A stretch of DNA of 64,000 nucleotides. Source: Microbacterium atlanticum. GTDB lineage: Bacteria > Actinomycetota > Actinomycetes > Actinomycetales > Microbacteriaceae. The stretch covers positions 1,550,001 to 1,614,000 of the forward strand of contig NZ_CP063813.1 in assembly GCF_015277815.1 (NCBI RefSeq). The letters run 5' to 3'. Of this stretch, positions 55,541 to 63,530 are shown one piece after another (position 1 is the stretch's first letter; every line of letters starts with the position of its first letter). The notes beneath the pieces were generated by a model. That model saw only the letters and a list, made by a program, of their open reading frames with translations, did no database searches and was not told where the DNA came from. The position numbers were made by a program, and so were the translations under genes.

Positions 55541-56050
55541 TCAGCGGGAGGCGTCGGGGTCGGCCGGGGGAGCGGCGGTGACGGGGATCGACGTCGCCGC
55601 GCGCATGCCGGCGGCGGGTCCGATGCCGGAGGGCTGGAAGGTGTTCACCATCGCGTAGGCCGCCCGCTGGAGGTAGTCCCAGAGCGTGGCCTCGTGAAGC
55701 GGCGGGAGCTTCAGCTCGTCGACGGCGACCCGCATGTGCGCGAGCCAGCGGTCCCGGGCGTCGGGGTCCACGTGGAAGGCGGCGTGCCGCATCCGAAGCC
55801 GAGGGTGCCCGCGCTGTGCGCTGTAGGTGGTCGGCCCACCCCAGTACTGCTCGAGGAAGAGCGTCAGCCGTTCCTTGGCGGGACCGAGGTCCTCCTCGGG
55901 ATACATCGGACGCAGCACGTCGTCGTCGGCGACGCCGCGGTAGAACGCGTCGACCAGGCGCACGAACGTGTCGTGCCCGCCGATCTCATCGTAGAAGCTC
56001 AGCGGGACCGGCGGCTGCTCGCCGGCGGGGCCGATGGGACCGTCTGTCAT
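55541..56050 (-). CDS. glbO: group II truncated haemoglobin
   Basis: 169 residues. Family marks: SFYDEIGGHDTFVRLVDAFY near the N-terminus (helix B Tyr/Phe), DDVLRPMYPEEDLGPAKERL, LTLFLEQYWGGPTTYSAQRG (with the group II Trp), and RLRMRHAAFHVDPDARDRW (proximal His). The C-terminus has an extra tail of about 35 residues rich in Ala and Pro (SIPVTAAPPADPDASR). Such TrHbO proteins bind O2 and handle NO or peroxide. The ATG overlaps the mscS stop by 4 nt. Confidence 0.93.
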   Translation of the reverse strand: MTDGPIGPAGEQPPVPLSFYDEIGGHDTFVRLVDAFYRGVADDDVLRPMYPEEDLGPAKERLTLFLEQYWGGPTTYSAQRGHPRLRMRHAAFHVDPDARDRWLAHMRVAVDELKLPPLHEATLWDYLQRAAYAMVNTFQPSGIGPAAGMRAATSIPVTAAPPADPDASR

Positions 56051-57150
56051 GACGTGCCTCCGGACGTGCTGGCGCCGTCGGCGCCGTCGACGGGCGACGG
56101 ATTCTTCTTCGGCGTGCGCTTGGGCTTCCACACCGGTCGCTCGACGGCCGGCGGCACCGGTGTCGGCTTCGTCTTCGGCGGGTTGGCGCCACGCACCCGC
56201 TGCGCCCCCTCGATCCCGCTGGGCATGACCGCCGCGAGGGCGGGCAGGCTGATGCCCATCTCATCGATGGTGCGCTTGAGTCGCATGCGCAGCTCGCGGG
56301 CGACGTCGTCCTTCGCGTTGGCGCGCGTCTTCATGACGAGCCGGATGACCAGCGCGTCGCCCGAGATCGACTCCAGCCCCCACACCTCGGGCTGCTCGAG
56401 TATGCGCGTGCGCCACTTCGGGTCCTTCGCGAGCCCCTTTGCCGTGTCGAGCATCGCCCGTTCGACCTCCGCGATGTCGGAGTCGACTGCGACCGAGAGG
56501 TCGATGATGACCCTCGACCATCCCTGGGAGAGGTTGCCGATGCGGGTGATCTCGCCGTTGCGCACGTACCAGAGGGTGCCGTTGACGTCGCGGACGTGGG
56601 TCACCCTGACGCTCACGTACTCCACGATGCCGGTGGCGAGCCCGAGATCGACCACGTCGCCGATGCCGACCTGGTCCTCCGCGACGATGAAGATGCCGTT
56701 GAGCACATCCTTGACGATGTTCTGCGCTCCGAAGCCGAGACCGGCGCCGATGGCCGCCGTGAGGAGGGTGAGGGACCCGAGCGCCGACGGTGCGACGACG
56801 TTGATGATCAGCAGGATCGCGATGACGACGATCGTCACGTTGACCACGTTGTGGAGGATCGAACCCAGCGTGCGGGTGCGCTGCACCAGTCGCACCGAAG
56901 CCAGCGGCGAACGCTCGAGCGCCTGCGTGTCGTCCACGTTCGCCTTGGACTTCGCCCCGTTGACGATCCGGTTCACCACGCGCCGGATCACGAACTTGAG
57001 GATCCACGCGAGCAGGATGGCGCCGAGGACGATCAGGGCGATGGTCAGCAGATTCCATCCCGCCCTGACGAAGAAGTCCCCGACCTGGCGCCAGAGCTCC
57101 GCGTCGGTCAGGTCCGGAGGCGTGGTGGTGTCCAGGGGGGCGTTGATCAT
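56047..57150 (-). CDS. MscS-family mechanosensitive channel
   Basis: 367 residues. Helices at about 28-52 (NLLTIALIVLGAILLAWILK), 100-125 and 130-150. The pore helix is LTAAIGAGLGFGAQNIVKDV with the Gly/Ala pattern of MscS TM3, then FIVAEDQVGIGDVVDLG, the start of the beta domain. The C-terminus is a proline/lysine-rich tail (PPKTKPTPVPPAVERPVW) beyond about 310, absent in E. coli MscS. Releases solutes on hypo-osmotic shock; overlaps glbO. Confidence 0.93.
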   Translation of the reverse strand: MINAPLDTTTPPDLTDAELWRQVGDFFVRAGWNLLTIALIVLGAILLAWILKFVIRRVVNRIVNGAKSKANVDDTQALERSPLASVRLVQRTRTLGSILHNVVNVTIVVIAILLIINVVAPSALGSLTLLTAAIGAGLGFGAQNIVKDVLNGIFIVAEDQVGIGDVVDLGLATGIVEYVSVRVTHVRDVNGTLWYVRNGEITRIGNLSQGWSRVIIDLSVAVDSDIAEVERAMLDTAKGLAKDPKWRTRILEQPEVWGLESISGDALVIRLVMKTRANAKDDVARELRMRLKRTIDEMGISLPALAAVMPSGIEGAQRVRGANPPKTKPTPVPPAVERPVWKPKRTPKKNPSPVDGADGASTSGGTS

Positions 57151-57234
57151 CGCTTCGATCCTAAAGCGGATGCCCCGGCCCTGCCTGAGTCCGCGATGGA
57201 CGGACTCGGCGGGACCGCGGCATCCGCGGTCCGG

Positions 57235-59781
57235 TCACTGACCGTCGCGGTCCTGCACCGACAGCGCGCGCTCGACCCCGGCGAGGTTCTCGGCGACGAG
57301 GCGGCGCAGTGCCGGCGCCGCATCGGCGTTCTGCTCGAGCCACGCGCGCGTCGCGTCGCGCAGTGCCACATTCGCCAGCGGCGCCGGGTAGAGGCCCACG
57401 ATCAGATACTGGGCGATCTGATAGGTGCGGGAGTCCCAGATCGGCTGCAGCGCGTCGAAGTACCGCGGCACGAACGCGTCGAGAAGCTCACGACTCGCGG
57501 GGTGGACGAAGCCGAGCGCCGCCGAGCGCACGATCGTGTTGGGCAGCTCGTCGCTGTCGACGAGGGAGGACCATGCCGCAGCCTTGGCCGCGGCGGTCGG
57601 AAGCGCCGCCTTCGCCTGGGCGGCGAACTCGCCACCCTTGGCCGTGTTGTCGGCGGCGAGCGCGGCATCGATGTCGGCCTCGGTCACCACGCCGCCGGCC
57701 GCGAGCGACACGAGCAGCTGCCACGACAGGTCGGTGTCGATCTCGAGCCCGTCGAGGGCGACCTCGCCGTCGCGCAGTCGGCGGACCTTCTCCCACTGGC
57801 TCGGCGCCGCGGCCGCGGACGCGAACGCCGTGACGAACTGCAGCTGGCTGTCGCCGCCGGCCGCCGCGGACTCGGCCAGCTCCCACAGCGCGTCGGCCAC
57901 CTTCGCGCGCGTCGCGTCGCGCCTCTCCGGCGCGACGTACGAGTTCGCCGCGAGCTGGAGCTGGGCGAGCGTCGTGCGCACAGTGGTCGACTCCGTCTCG
58001 GCGCCGATGTTGCGCAGCACCAGGTCGACGTAGTCGGACGCGGATGCCTCGGCATCGCGCGTCTGATCCCATGCGGCGCCCCACACCAGCGAGCGGGCGA
58101 GCGGGTCGCTGATCTTGCCGAGGTGGTCGACGGCGGTCTGCAGGGAGCGGTCGTCCAGCCGGATCTTGGCGTAGGCGAGGTCCTCGTCGTTGAGCAGCAC
58201 GAGAGCCGGACGGGTGCGCCCCTTGAGCTCGGGCACCTCGGTGAGGTCGCCGTCGACGTCCAGCTCGACATGGTGCACCCGCACGAGCGCGTCGCCCTGA
58301 AGGTCGTAGAAGCCCACGCCGAGGCGGTGCGGACGGATGGTCGGGTAGTCGGCCGGGGCCGTCTGCACGATGGCGAACCGCGTGATCGTGCCATCGGCAT
58401 CCGTCACGATCTCCGGCGAGAGGGTGTTCACGCCGGCCGTCTCGAGCCACTTCCTCGACCAGGTCGACAGCTCGCGGCCGCTGGTGACCTCGAGCTCGCT
58501 CAGCAGGTCGGAAAGCTCGGTGTTCGACCACTCATGCTTCTTGAAGTACGCCGCCACGCCGGCGAAGAACGCCTCGATGCCCACCCACGCGGCCAGCTGC
58601 TTGAGGACCGAGCCGCCCTTGGCGTAGGTGATCCCGTCGAAGTTGACCTGGACGTCCTCGAGGTCGTTGATCTGCGCGACGACGGGGTGGGTGGAGGGCA
58701 GCTGATCCTGACGGTACGCCCAGGTCTTCTCCATCGCGTTGAAGGTGGTCCATGCCTCGGTCCACTCGGTGGCCTCCGCCGTCGCGATCGTCGAGGCCCA
58801 CTCGGCGAACGACTCGTTGAGCCAGAGGTCGTTCCACCACTTCATCGTGACCAGGTCGCCGAACCACATGTGCGCGAGCTCGTGCAGGATCGTGACGACG
58901 CGTCGCTCCTTGACGGCGTCGGTCACCTTCGAGCGGAAGACGTAGGTCTCGGTGAACGTGACCGCGCCGGCGTTCTCCATGGCCCCGGCGTTGAACTCCG
59001 GCACGAACAGCTGGTCGTACTTGGCGAACGGGTAGGCGTAGTCGAACTTCTCCTCGAAGTACGAGAAGCCCTGCCGCGTCTTGTCGAAGATGTAGTCGGC
59101 GTCCAGGTGCTGCCACAGGCTCTTGCGCCCGTACACCCCGAGCGGGATGACGCGGCCCGATGCGCTGGTCAGCTCTGAGAAGGTCGCTTCGTAGGGACCG
59201 GCGATGAGCGCCGTGATGTACGAGGAGATGCGCGGCGTGGGCTCGAACCGCCACGTCGCCGTACCGTCGCCGTGCCGCTTCGGCTCGGGCGTGGGGGAGT
59301 TCGACACGACCTTCCACGGCTCCGGCGCGGTGACGGTGAACTGGAACGTGGCCTTGAGGTCGGGCTGCTCGAACACCGCGTACATCCGTCGCGAGTCGGG
59401 CACCTCGAACTGGGAGTAGAGGTAGACCTCGTCGTCGACGGGGTCGACGAAGCGGTGCAGGCCCTCGCCGGTGTTGGTGTAGAGGCAGTCCGCGTCGATG
59501 ACCAGCTCGTTCTGGGCGGCGAGGTCGTCCAGCGAGATCCGCGCGTCGGCGAACGACGTCGCCGGGTCGACGGATCGCCCGTTGAGGGTGATCTCATGCA
59601 CGTCGCGGGCGATCAGGTCGATGAACGTCGATGCGCCGGGCGTCGCGGCGAAGCGGACAACGGTGCGCGATCGGAAGACCTCCGCGCCCCTGGTCAGGTC
59701 CAGTGCGACCTCGTACGACTGCGTGTCGACGATCGCGCGGCGCTCCTGCGCCTCGATGCGGGTGAGGTTCTCTCCAGGCAC
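57235..59781 (-). CDS. pepN: aminopeptidase N (M1 family)
   Basis: 848 residues, the usual actinobacterial PepN length. Substrate-binding FNAGAMENAGAVTFTE (about 264), zinc site ILHELAHMWFGDLV (His pair and Glu, about 295-299) with the third ligand Glu in LWLNESFAEWAS 19 residues later. C-terminal helical ERAP1-like domain. Starts VPGENLTRIEAQERRAI at GTG 59781 with GGGAG upstream. TTG 59883 could be a leaderless start of a longer form, because a TAGGCT (59891-59896, minus) lies 7 nt before it, but the added residues are low in similarity. Confidence 0.94.
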   Translation of the reverse strand: MPGENLTRIEAQERRAIVDTQSYEVALDLTRGAEVFRSRTVVRFAATPGASTFIDLIARDVHEITLNGRSVDPATSFADARISLDDLAAQNELVIDADCLYTNTGEGLHRFVDPVDDEVYLYSQFEVPDSRRMYAVFEQPDLKATFQFTVTAPEPWKVVSNSPTPEPKRHGDGTATWRFEPTPRISSYITALIAGPYEATFSELTSASGRVIPLGVYGRKSLWQHLDADYIFDKTRQGFSYFEEKFDYAYPFAKYDQLFVPEFNAGAMENAGAVTFTETYVFRSKVTDAVKERRVVTILHELAHMWFGDLVTMKWWNDLWLNESFAEWASTIATAEATEWTEAWTTFNAMEKTWAYRQDQLPSTHPVVAQINDLEDVQVNFDGITYAKGGSVLKQLAAWVGIEAFFAGVAAYFKKHEWSNTELSDLLSELEVTSGRELSTWSRKWLETAGVNTLSPEIVTDADGTITRFAIVQTAPADYPTIRPHRLGVGFYDLQGDALVRVHHVELDVDGDLTEVPELKGRTRPALVLLNDEDLAYAKIRLDDRSLQTAVDHLGKISDPLARSLVWGAAWDQTRDAEASASDYVDLVLRNIGAETESTTVRTTLAQLQLAANSYVAPERRDATRAKVADALWELAESAAAGGDSQLQFVTAFASAAAAPSQWEKVRRLRDGEVALDGLEIDTDLSWQLLVSLAAGGVVTEADIDAALAADNTAKGGEFAAQAKAALPTAAAKAAAWSSLVDSDELPNTIVRSAALGFVHPASRELLDAFVPRYFDALQPIWDSRTYQIAQYLIVGLYPAPLANVALRDATRAWLEQNADAAPALRRLVAENLAGVERALSVQDRDGQ

Positions 59782-59872
59782 TGCTTCGGCTCCCGTGGGT
59801 GAGGATGACGGACGGTGTCTTCGGCCCGTGGCCCGGACGCAGGGTCCGGCGGACGCTGCCGGCGCTGCTGGC

Positions 59873-59896
59873 ACCGGTGACAACCGGTCCAGCCTA
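59873..59896 (-). promoter_or_regulatory. pepN promoter and ACCGGT hairpin
   Basis: TAGGCT (59891-59896, minus strand) is a -10 candidate. ACCGGT occurs twice (59873-59878 and 59883-59888) 10 nt apart and can form a 6-bp hairpin at the start of the transcript. The remaining 222-nt region between pepN and hemH shows no gene. Confidence 0.45.
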
Positions 59897-60004
59897 CGCG
59901 GTGCGCGCGCCCGTTCGTCGGTCACGGCGGGCGGCGGTCCGGCGCGAGGGCGTCGACATCCCCGAATCGCGCTCGGCGGTCCGCGGCGGTGTCAGGATGG
60001 GAAG

Positions 60005-61204
60005 GTGACGTCCTCCGAGCAGCCCGTGGTCCCGTTCGCCTCGCCCGCCGCTGCGCCGGGTGCCCCATGGGTGGAGCAGCCGGTCGCGTACGACGCACTG
60101 CTTCTCGCCGGCTTCGGCGGTCCCGAGGGACAGGACGACGTCATCCCGTTCCTCCGCAACGTCACCCGCGGGCGCGGCATCCCCGACGAGCGACTCGAGG
60201 AGGTCGCCCACCACTACCGCCATTTCGGCGGGGTCAGCCCCATCAATGCCCAGAACCGCGCCCTCAAGGCGGCCCTCGAGGCGGAGCTTGCGCGCCGCGG
60301 CATCGATCTGCCGGTGTATTGGGGGAACCGCAACTGGTCGCCCTACCTGGCAGAGGCGGTGACGGATGCCGCGGCCGCCGGTCACATGCGGCTTCTGGGC
60401 CTGGCGACGAGCGCCTACTCGTCGTTCTCGAGCTGCCGGCAGTACCGTGAGGACTTCGCCCGCGTGCTGACCGAGACCGAGCTCGCCGGGACGGTGACGA
60501 TCGACAAGGTGCGACAGTTCTTCGACCACCCCGGATTCGTGCAGCCGTTCGTCGACGGCGTGCGCGACGCGGTCGCCGGGTTCCTCGCCGACGGGATCGC
60601 GCCGGGAGCCGTGCGCGTGCTGTTCTCGACGCACAGCATCCCGACCGCCGATGCTGAGCGCTCGGGACCGCGCGCGGGCGACGACAGGCACCGCGACCTG
60701 GGGGAGGGCGGCGCGTACGCCGCCCAGCACAGGGCGGTCGCCGAGGTCGTCATGGCGGCCGTCGCCGCGGAGGTGCCGGGCGCCGAGGGCATCGGCTGGG
60801 ATCTGGTGTACCAGTCCCGCTCCGGACCGCCGTCGCAGCCGTGGCTCGAGCCCGACGTCAACGACGTGATCGCCGAGCTGCCGGCGGCCGGGATCGAGGC
60901 CGTCGCAGTCGTGCCCCTCGGCTTCATGAGCGACCACATGGAGGTCCTCTGGGATCTGGACACGGAGGCCATGGAGGCTGCCGCCCAAGCCGGCATCCGG
61001 GCGGTGCGCACGCCGACGCCGGGCGTCGACCCGGTCTTCGTGTCGGGCCTCATCGACCTGGTCGAGGAGCGCCTGAACGGCACGCCCCCGGGTGATCGCC
61101 CGCACCGCACGGACTTGGGTCCGTGGTTCGACGTGTGCCGTCCGGCGTGCTGCGAGAACGTGCGCGCAGGCTTCAAGCCCGCCGCCGCCGGCGTCGCGCC
61201 CTGA
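60005..61204 (+). CDS. hemH: ferrochelatase (coproporphyrin type)
   Basis: Inserts iron into the porphyrin; in Gram-positives and Actinobacteria the substrate is coproporphyrin III. 399 residues. Blocks: ALLLAGFGGPEGQDDVIPFL, VSPINAQNRALKAAL, VYWGNRNWSPYLAEAV, VLFSTHSIPTADAERSG (catalytic His region), YQSRSGPPSQPWLEPDV and PLGFMSDHMEVLWDLD. Cys in SSFSSCRQYREDF (about 143) plus Cys in DVCRPACCENV near 378-383 match the [2Fe-2S] ligands known from mycobacterial HemH. GTG 60005 lies 6 nt after a CAGGAT -10-like hexamer. Confidence 0.94.
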   Translation: MTSSEQPVVPFASPAAAPGAPWVEQPVAYDALLLAGFGGPEGQDDVIPFLRNVTRGRGIPDERLEEVAHHYRHFGGVSPINAQNRALKAALEAELARRGIDLPVYWGNRNWSPYLAEAVTDAAAAGHMRLLGLATSAYSSFSSCRQYREDFARVLTETELAGTVTIDKVRQFFDHPGFVQPFVDGVRDAVAGFLADGIAPGAVRVLFSTHSIPTADAERSGPRAGDDRHRDLGEGGAYAAQHRAVAEVVMAAVAAEVPGAEGIGWDLVYQSRSGPPSQPWLEPDVNDVIAELPAAGIEAVAVVPLGFMSDHMEVLWDLDTEAMEAAAQAGIRAVRTPTPGVDPVFVSGLIDLVEERLNGTPPGDRPHRTDLGPWFDVCRPACCENVRAGFKPAAAGVAP

Positions 61205-61232
61205 GCCGCGGCTGCCTGCTGTCGCCGCTCCC

Positions 61233-61238
61233 TAGGAT
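61233..61238 (+). promoter_or_regulatory. candidate leaderless -10 of rpiB
   Basis: TAGGAT, 7 nt before ATG 61246. Confidence 0.5.
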
Positions 61239-61245
61239 GGAGCCC

Positions 61246-61794
61246 ATGCGCATCCATATCGCGACCGACCACGCCGGCCTCGAGTTCTCGACGCAGCTCC
61301 AGCACCACCTGGCCGCCGCCGGGCACGAGGTCGTCGACCACGGTCCGATCGAATACGACCCGCTCGACGACTACCCCGCGTTCTGCATCCGTGCCGCCCA
61401 GGCGGTGGTCCGCGACCAGGCCGACGGCATCGAAACGCTCGGAGTCGTCTTCGGCGGCTCCGGCAACGGCGAGCAGATCGCGGCGAACAAGGTCGTGGGC
61501 GCGCGCGCCGCCCTGGTGTGGAGCATCGCGACGGCGGAGCTCGCTCGCGAGCACAACGACGCCAACGTCATCGCCATCGGCGCCCGTCAGCACACCTTCG
61601 ACGAGGCGGCCTCGTTCATCGACCGCTTCATCGAGACCCCCTTCTCGGGCGCGGAGCGTCACGCTCGCCGGATCGCACAGCTCTCCGCCTACGAGGAAGA
61701 CGGCGCCCTCGAGCCGGATCCGCGCGCGACCGCCCCCGGACACCCCGACGTCCTGGCCGCCGACGACAGCTCGTTCGATCCCGAAGCCGGCTGA
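61246..61794 (+). CDS. rpiB: ribose-5-phosphate isomerase B
   Basis: Interconverts ribulose-5-P and ribose-5-P. 182 residues. N-terminal RIHIATDHAGLEFSTQL, phosphate loop VVFGGSGNGEQIAANKVVGA and RAALVWSIATAELAREHND. The E. coli catalytic Cys is replaced by Glu in GNGEQ, as in M. tuberculosis RpiB. A 35-residue acidic C-terminal extension follows the core. ATG 61246 is preferred; ATG 61237 lies inside the -10. nei follows after 3 nt. Confidence 0.95.
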   Translation: MRIHIATDHAGLEFSTQLQHHLAAAGHEVVDHGPIEYDPLDDYPAFCIRAAQAVVRDQADGIETLGVVFGGSGNGEQIAANKVVGARAALVWSIATAELAREHNDANVIAIGARQHTFDEAASFIDRFIETPFSGAERHARRIAQLSAYEEDGALEPDPRATAPGHPDVLAADDSSFDPEAG

Positions 61795-61797
61795 CCC

Positions 61798-62796
61798 GTG
61801 CCCGAGGGCCATTCCGTCCATCGCATCGCCCGCCAGTTCGACCGGAACATCGTCGGCAGGCCCGTGCATGCCTCCAGCCCGCAAGGGCGGTTCGCGGACG
61901 GGGCGGCCGCGATCACCGGCCGGAGCGCCACGTCGGTCCGAGCGGTGGGCAAGCAGATGTTCCTCGAGTTCGAGGACGACCTCTGGCTGCGGGTGCACCT
62001 GGGGATGTACGGGGCGTGGGACTTCGCGGGCGAGATCGTCGTCGACGCGACGATCGCCTCGGCCAACGGTCGCATGGGACAGACCAACCAGCGCGGCACC
62101 GACCTCGACGAGCCGATCTACGACGTCGCGGGCGAGAACTCGCTGACCTCGATCGGTGCACCGCGTCGCACCCGCGTGCACGTGCGGATGTCGGAGCAGA
62201 CCACCGGCCTGGCCGACGAGCCGGACACGTGGCCGCCGCCGGTGGTCGGTCAGGTGCGATTGCGGCTCCTCACCGACGTCACGTGCGCCGACCTGCGCGG
62301 GCCGACGGCGTGCGAGCTGCAGACGCCCGACGAGGTGGTGGCGACGATCGCGAGGCTCGGCCCGGATCCCCTGGTGGATGATGTCGCGGAGGGCGAGGAG
62401 CGGTTCACCACGGTCGTGCGGCGCAAGCCCACCTCCATCGCGCTCCTCCTCATGGATCAGGCGGTCGTCAGCGGGATCGGCAACGTCTACCGCGCCGAGC
62501 TGCTGTTCCGCGCCCGGCAGCACCCCCATACACCGGGCAGAGACGTGCCCGAAGAGGTCGTGCGGGGGATCTGGCGCGACTGGGTGCGGCTGCTGGCCAT
62601 CGGGGTCGAGACCGGGCAGATGATGACGATGGACGACCTCGACGAGGCGGCCTACCGCCGGGCGATGGCCAGCCGAGACGACCGCCACTGGGTCTACCAC
62701 CGGGCGGGGCTGCCCTGCCGGGTCTGCGGCACCGCGATCGTGGTCGAGGAGCTCGCGACGCGCAAGCTCTACTGGTGCCCGAACTGCCAGCGTTGA
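61798..62796 (+). CDS. Fpg/Nei family DNA glycosylase (Nei2-like)
   Basis: Removes oxidised bases and cleaves the AP site. 332 residues. After processing, the N-terminal Pro2-Glu3 (MPEGHSVHRIARQFD) is the catalytic pair. A Lys in RAVGKQMFLEFEDDLWLRVH is the conserved beta-hairpin Lys; LMDQAVVSGIGNVYRAELLF is the H2TH region with the invariant Asn; a Zn finger with Cys in CRVCGTAIV and YWCPNCQR ends it. Nei-type because it begins PEGHS, not PELPE. The insert near 85-145 (ANGRMGQTNQRGTDLDEPIY) is larger than in E. coli Nei. Confidence 0.93.
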   Translation: MPEGHSVHRIARQFDRNIVGRPVHASSPQGRFADGAAAITGRSATSVRAVGKQMFLEFEDDLWLRVHLGMYGAWDFAGEIVVDATIASANGRMGQTNQRGTDLDEPIYDVAGENSLTSIGAPRRTRVHVRMSEQTTGLADEPDTWPPPVVGQVRLRLLTDVTCADLRGPTACELQTPDEVVATIARLGPDPLVDDVAEGEERFTTVVRRKPTSIALLLMDQAVVSGIGNVYRAELLFRARQHPHTPGRDVPEEVVRGIWRDWVRLLAIGVETGQMMTMDDLDEAAYRRAMASRDDRHWVYHRAGLPCRVCGTAIVVEELATRKLYWCPNCQR

Positions 62797-62800
62797 CCGC

Positions 62801-62859
62801 TTCGAGTCGCGCACGTTGCAGGTGAACCGGTCCTTCGGGCGCCGGGTGCGCGATTCGAA
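62801..62859. repeat. 14-bp inverted repeat after the Nei gene
   Basis: TTCGAGTCGCGCAC (62801-62814) and GTGCGCGATTCGAA (62846-62859) pair with one G-U; the 31-nt loop contains CCGG-rich sequence that can form another small stem. It lies 4 nt beyond the Nei stop and just before the next promoter, so it could be a terminator. Confidence 0.55.
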
Positions 62860-62875
62860 CGCCTATCCGCGACCC

Positions 62876-62881
62876 TAGGCT
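62876..62881 (+). promoter_or_regulatory. candidate leaderless -10 of the PaiB-like gene
   Basis: TAGGCT, 7 nt before ATG 62889. Confidence 0.5.
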
Positions 62882-62888
62882 GGGCCCC

Positions 62889-63530
62889 ATGCGTCAGAAC
62901 CCGAGCTTCGCCATGACGGACGTCGGCGAGATCCGCCGCCTCATCGAGCAGAACCCGTGGGTGACCATCGTCAGCTCGACCGGTGACGGGCTGGTCGCCT
63001 CGCACTACGCCGTGATGCTGGATCCCGCCCGCGACGACCTCACGATCGTCGGTCACGTCGGCAAGCCCGACGACCTCGTCCACGGACTCGGCGAGCGGGA
63101 GCTGCTCGCCGTCGTCCAGGGTCCGCACGGCTACATCTCTCCCGGCTGGTACGGCGAGACCCCGAGCGTGCCGACCTGGAACTTCGTCTCGGCGCATCTC
63201 AGCGGCATCCCGGAGATCCTCACCCCCGAGGAGAACCTCGAGGTGCTGGAGCGGCTCGTCGCACGATTCGAGGGCGGGATGCCGCAGCCCCGTCTGATGT
63301 GGGAGCCTCCGAACGATCCCGACTACGTGCGCCGCCTCGAATGCGGCACCGTCGGCTTCCGCCTCACGCCCACCCGGGTCGTCGCCAAACGCAAGCTCAG
63401 TCAGAACCGGCCGGACGAGGTCGTGGAGGACATCATCCTCCGGCTCGAGGCCGGTGCGAGCCCCTATGCCGACGCGAGGCTGGCACCCGAGATGCGCCGC
63501 GATCTCGAGACCCGCAGGGCGGCGCGGTGA
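62889..63530 (+). CDS. PaiB-like FMN-binding protein
   Basis: 213 residues with the split-barrel flavin fold. Blocks: IRRLIEQNPWVTIVSSTGDG, VASHYAVMLDPARDDLTIVG, HVGKPDDLVHGLGERELLAV, VQGPHGYISPGWYG and VPTWNFVSAHLSG (the ends of the family's FMN/dimer motifs). PaiB of B. subtilis is annotated as a negative regulator of sporulation and protease genes, but many relatives seem to be enzymes or FMN-binding proteins. The stop overlaps the amidohydrolase start by 4 nt, hinting at shared catabolism. Confidence 0.88.
   Translation: MRQNPSFAMTDVGEIRRLIEQNPWVTIVSSTGDGLVASHYAVMLDPARDDLTIVGHVGKPDDLVHGLGERELLAVVQGPHGYISPGWYGETPSVPTWNFVSAHLSGIPEILTPEENLEVLERLVARFEGGMPQPRLMWEPPNDPDYVRRLECGTVGFRLTPTRVVAKRKLSQNRPDEVVEDIILRLEAGASPYADARLAPEMRRDLETRRAAR

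Noticed and set aside
56596..59178. Long plus-strand frame opposite mscS and pepN
   Set aside because: Covers two genuine genes of the other strand and lacks recognisable domains.
59782..59925. N-terminal extension of PepN to 59925
   Set aside because: The added residues are Pro/Ala/Arg-rich without PepN similarity, and the -10 element lies inside it.
62840..62862. Sequence resembling a tRNA T-arm (GCGATTCGAACGC)
   Set aside because: No cloverleaf can be built around it; it is better explained as one arm of the 14-bp inverted repeat.
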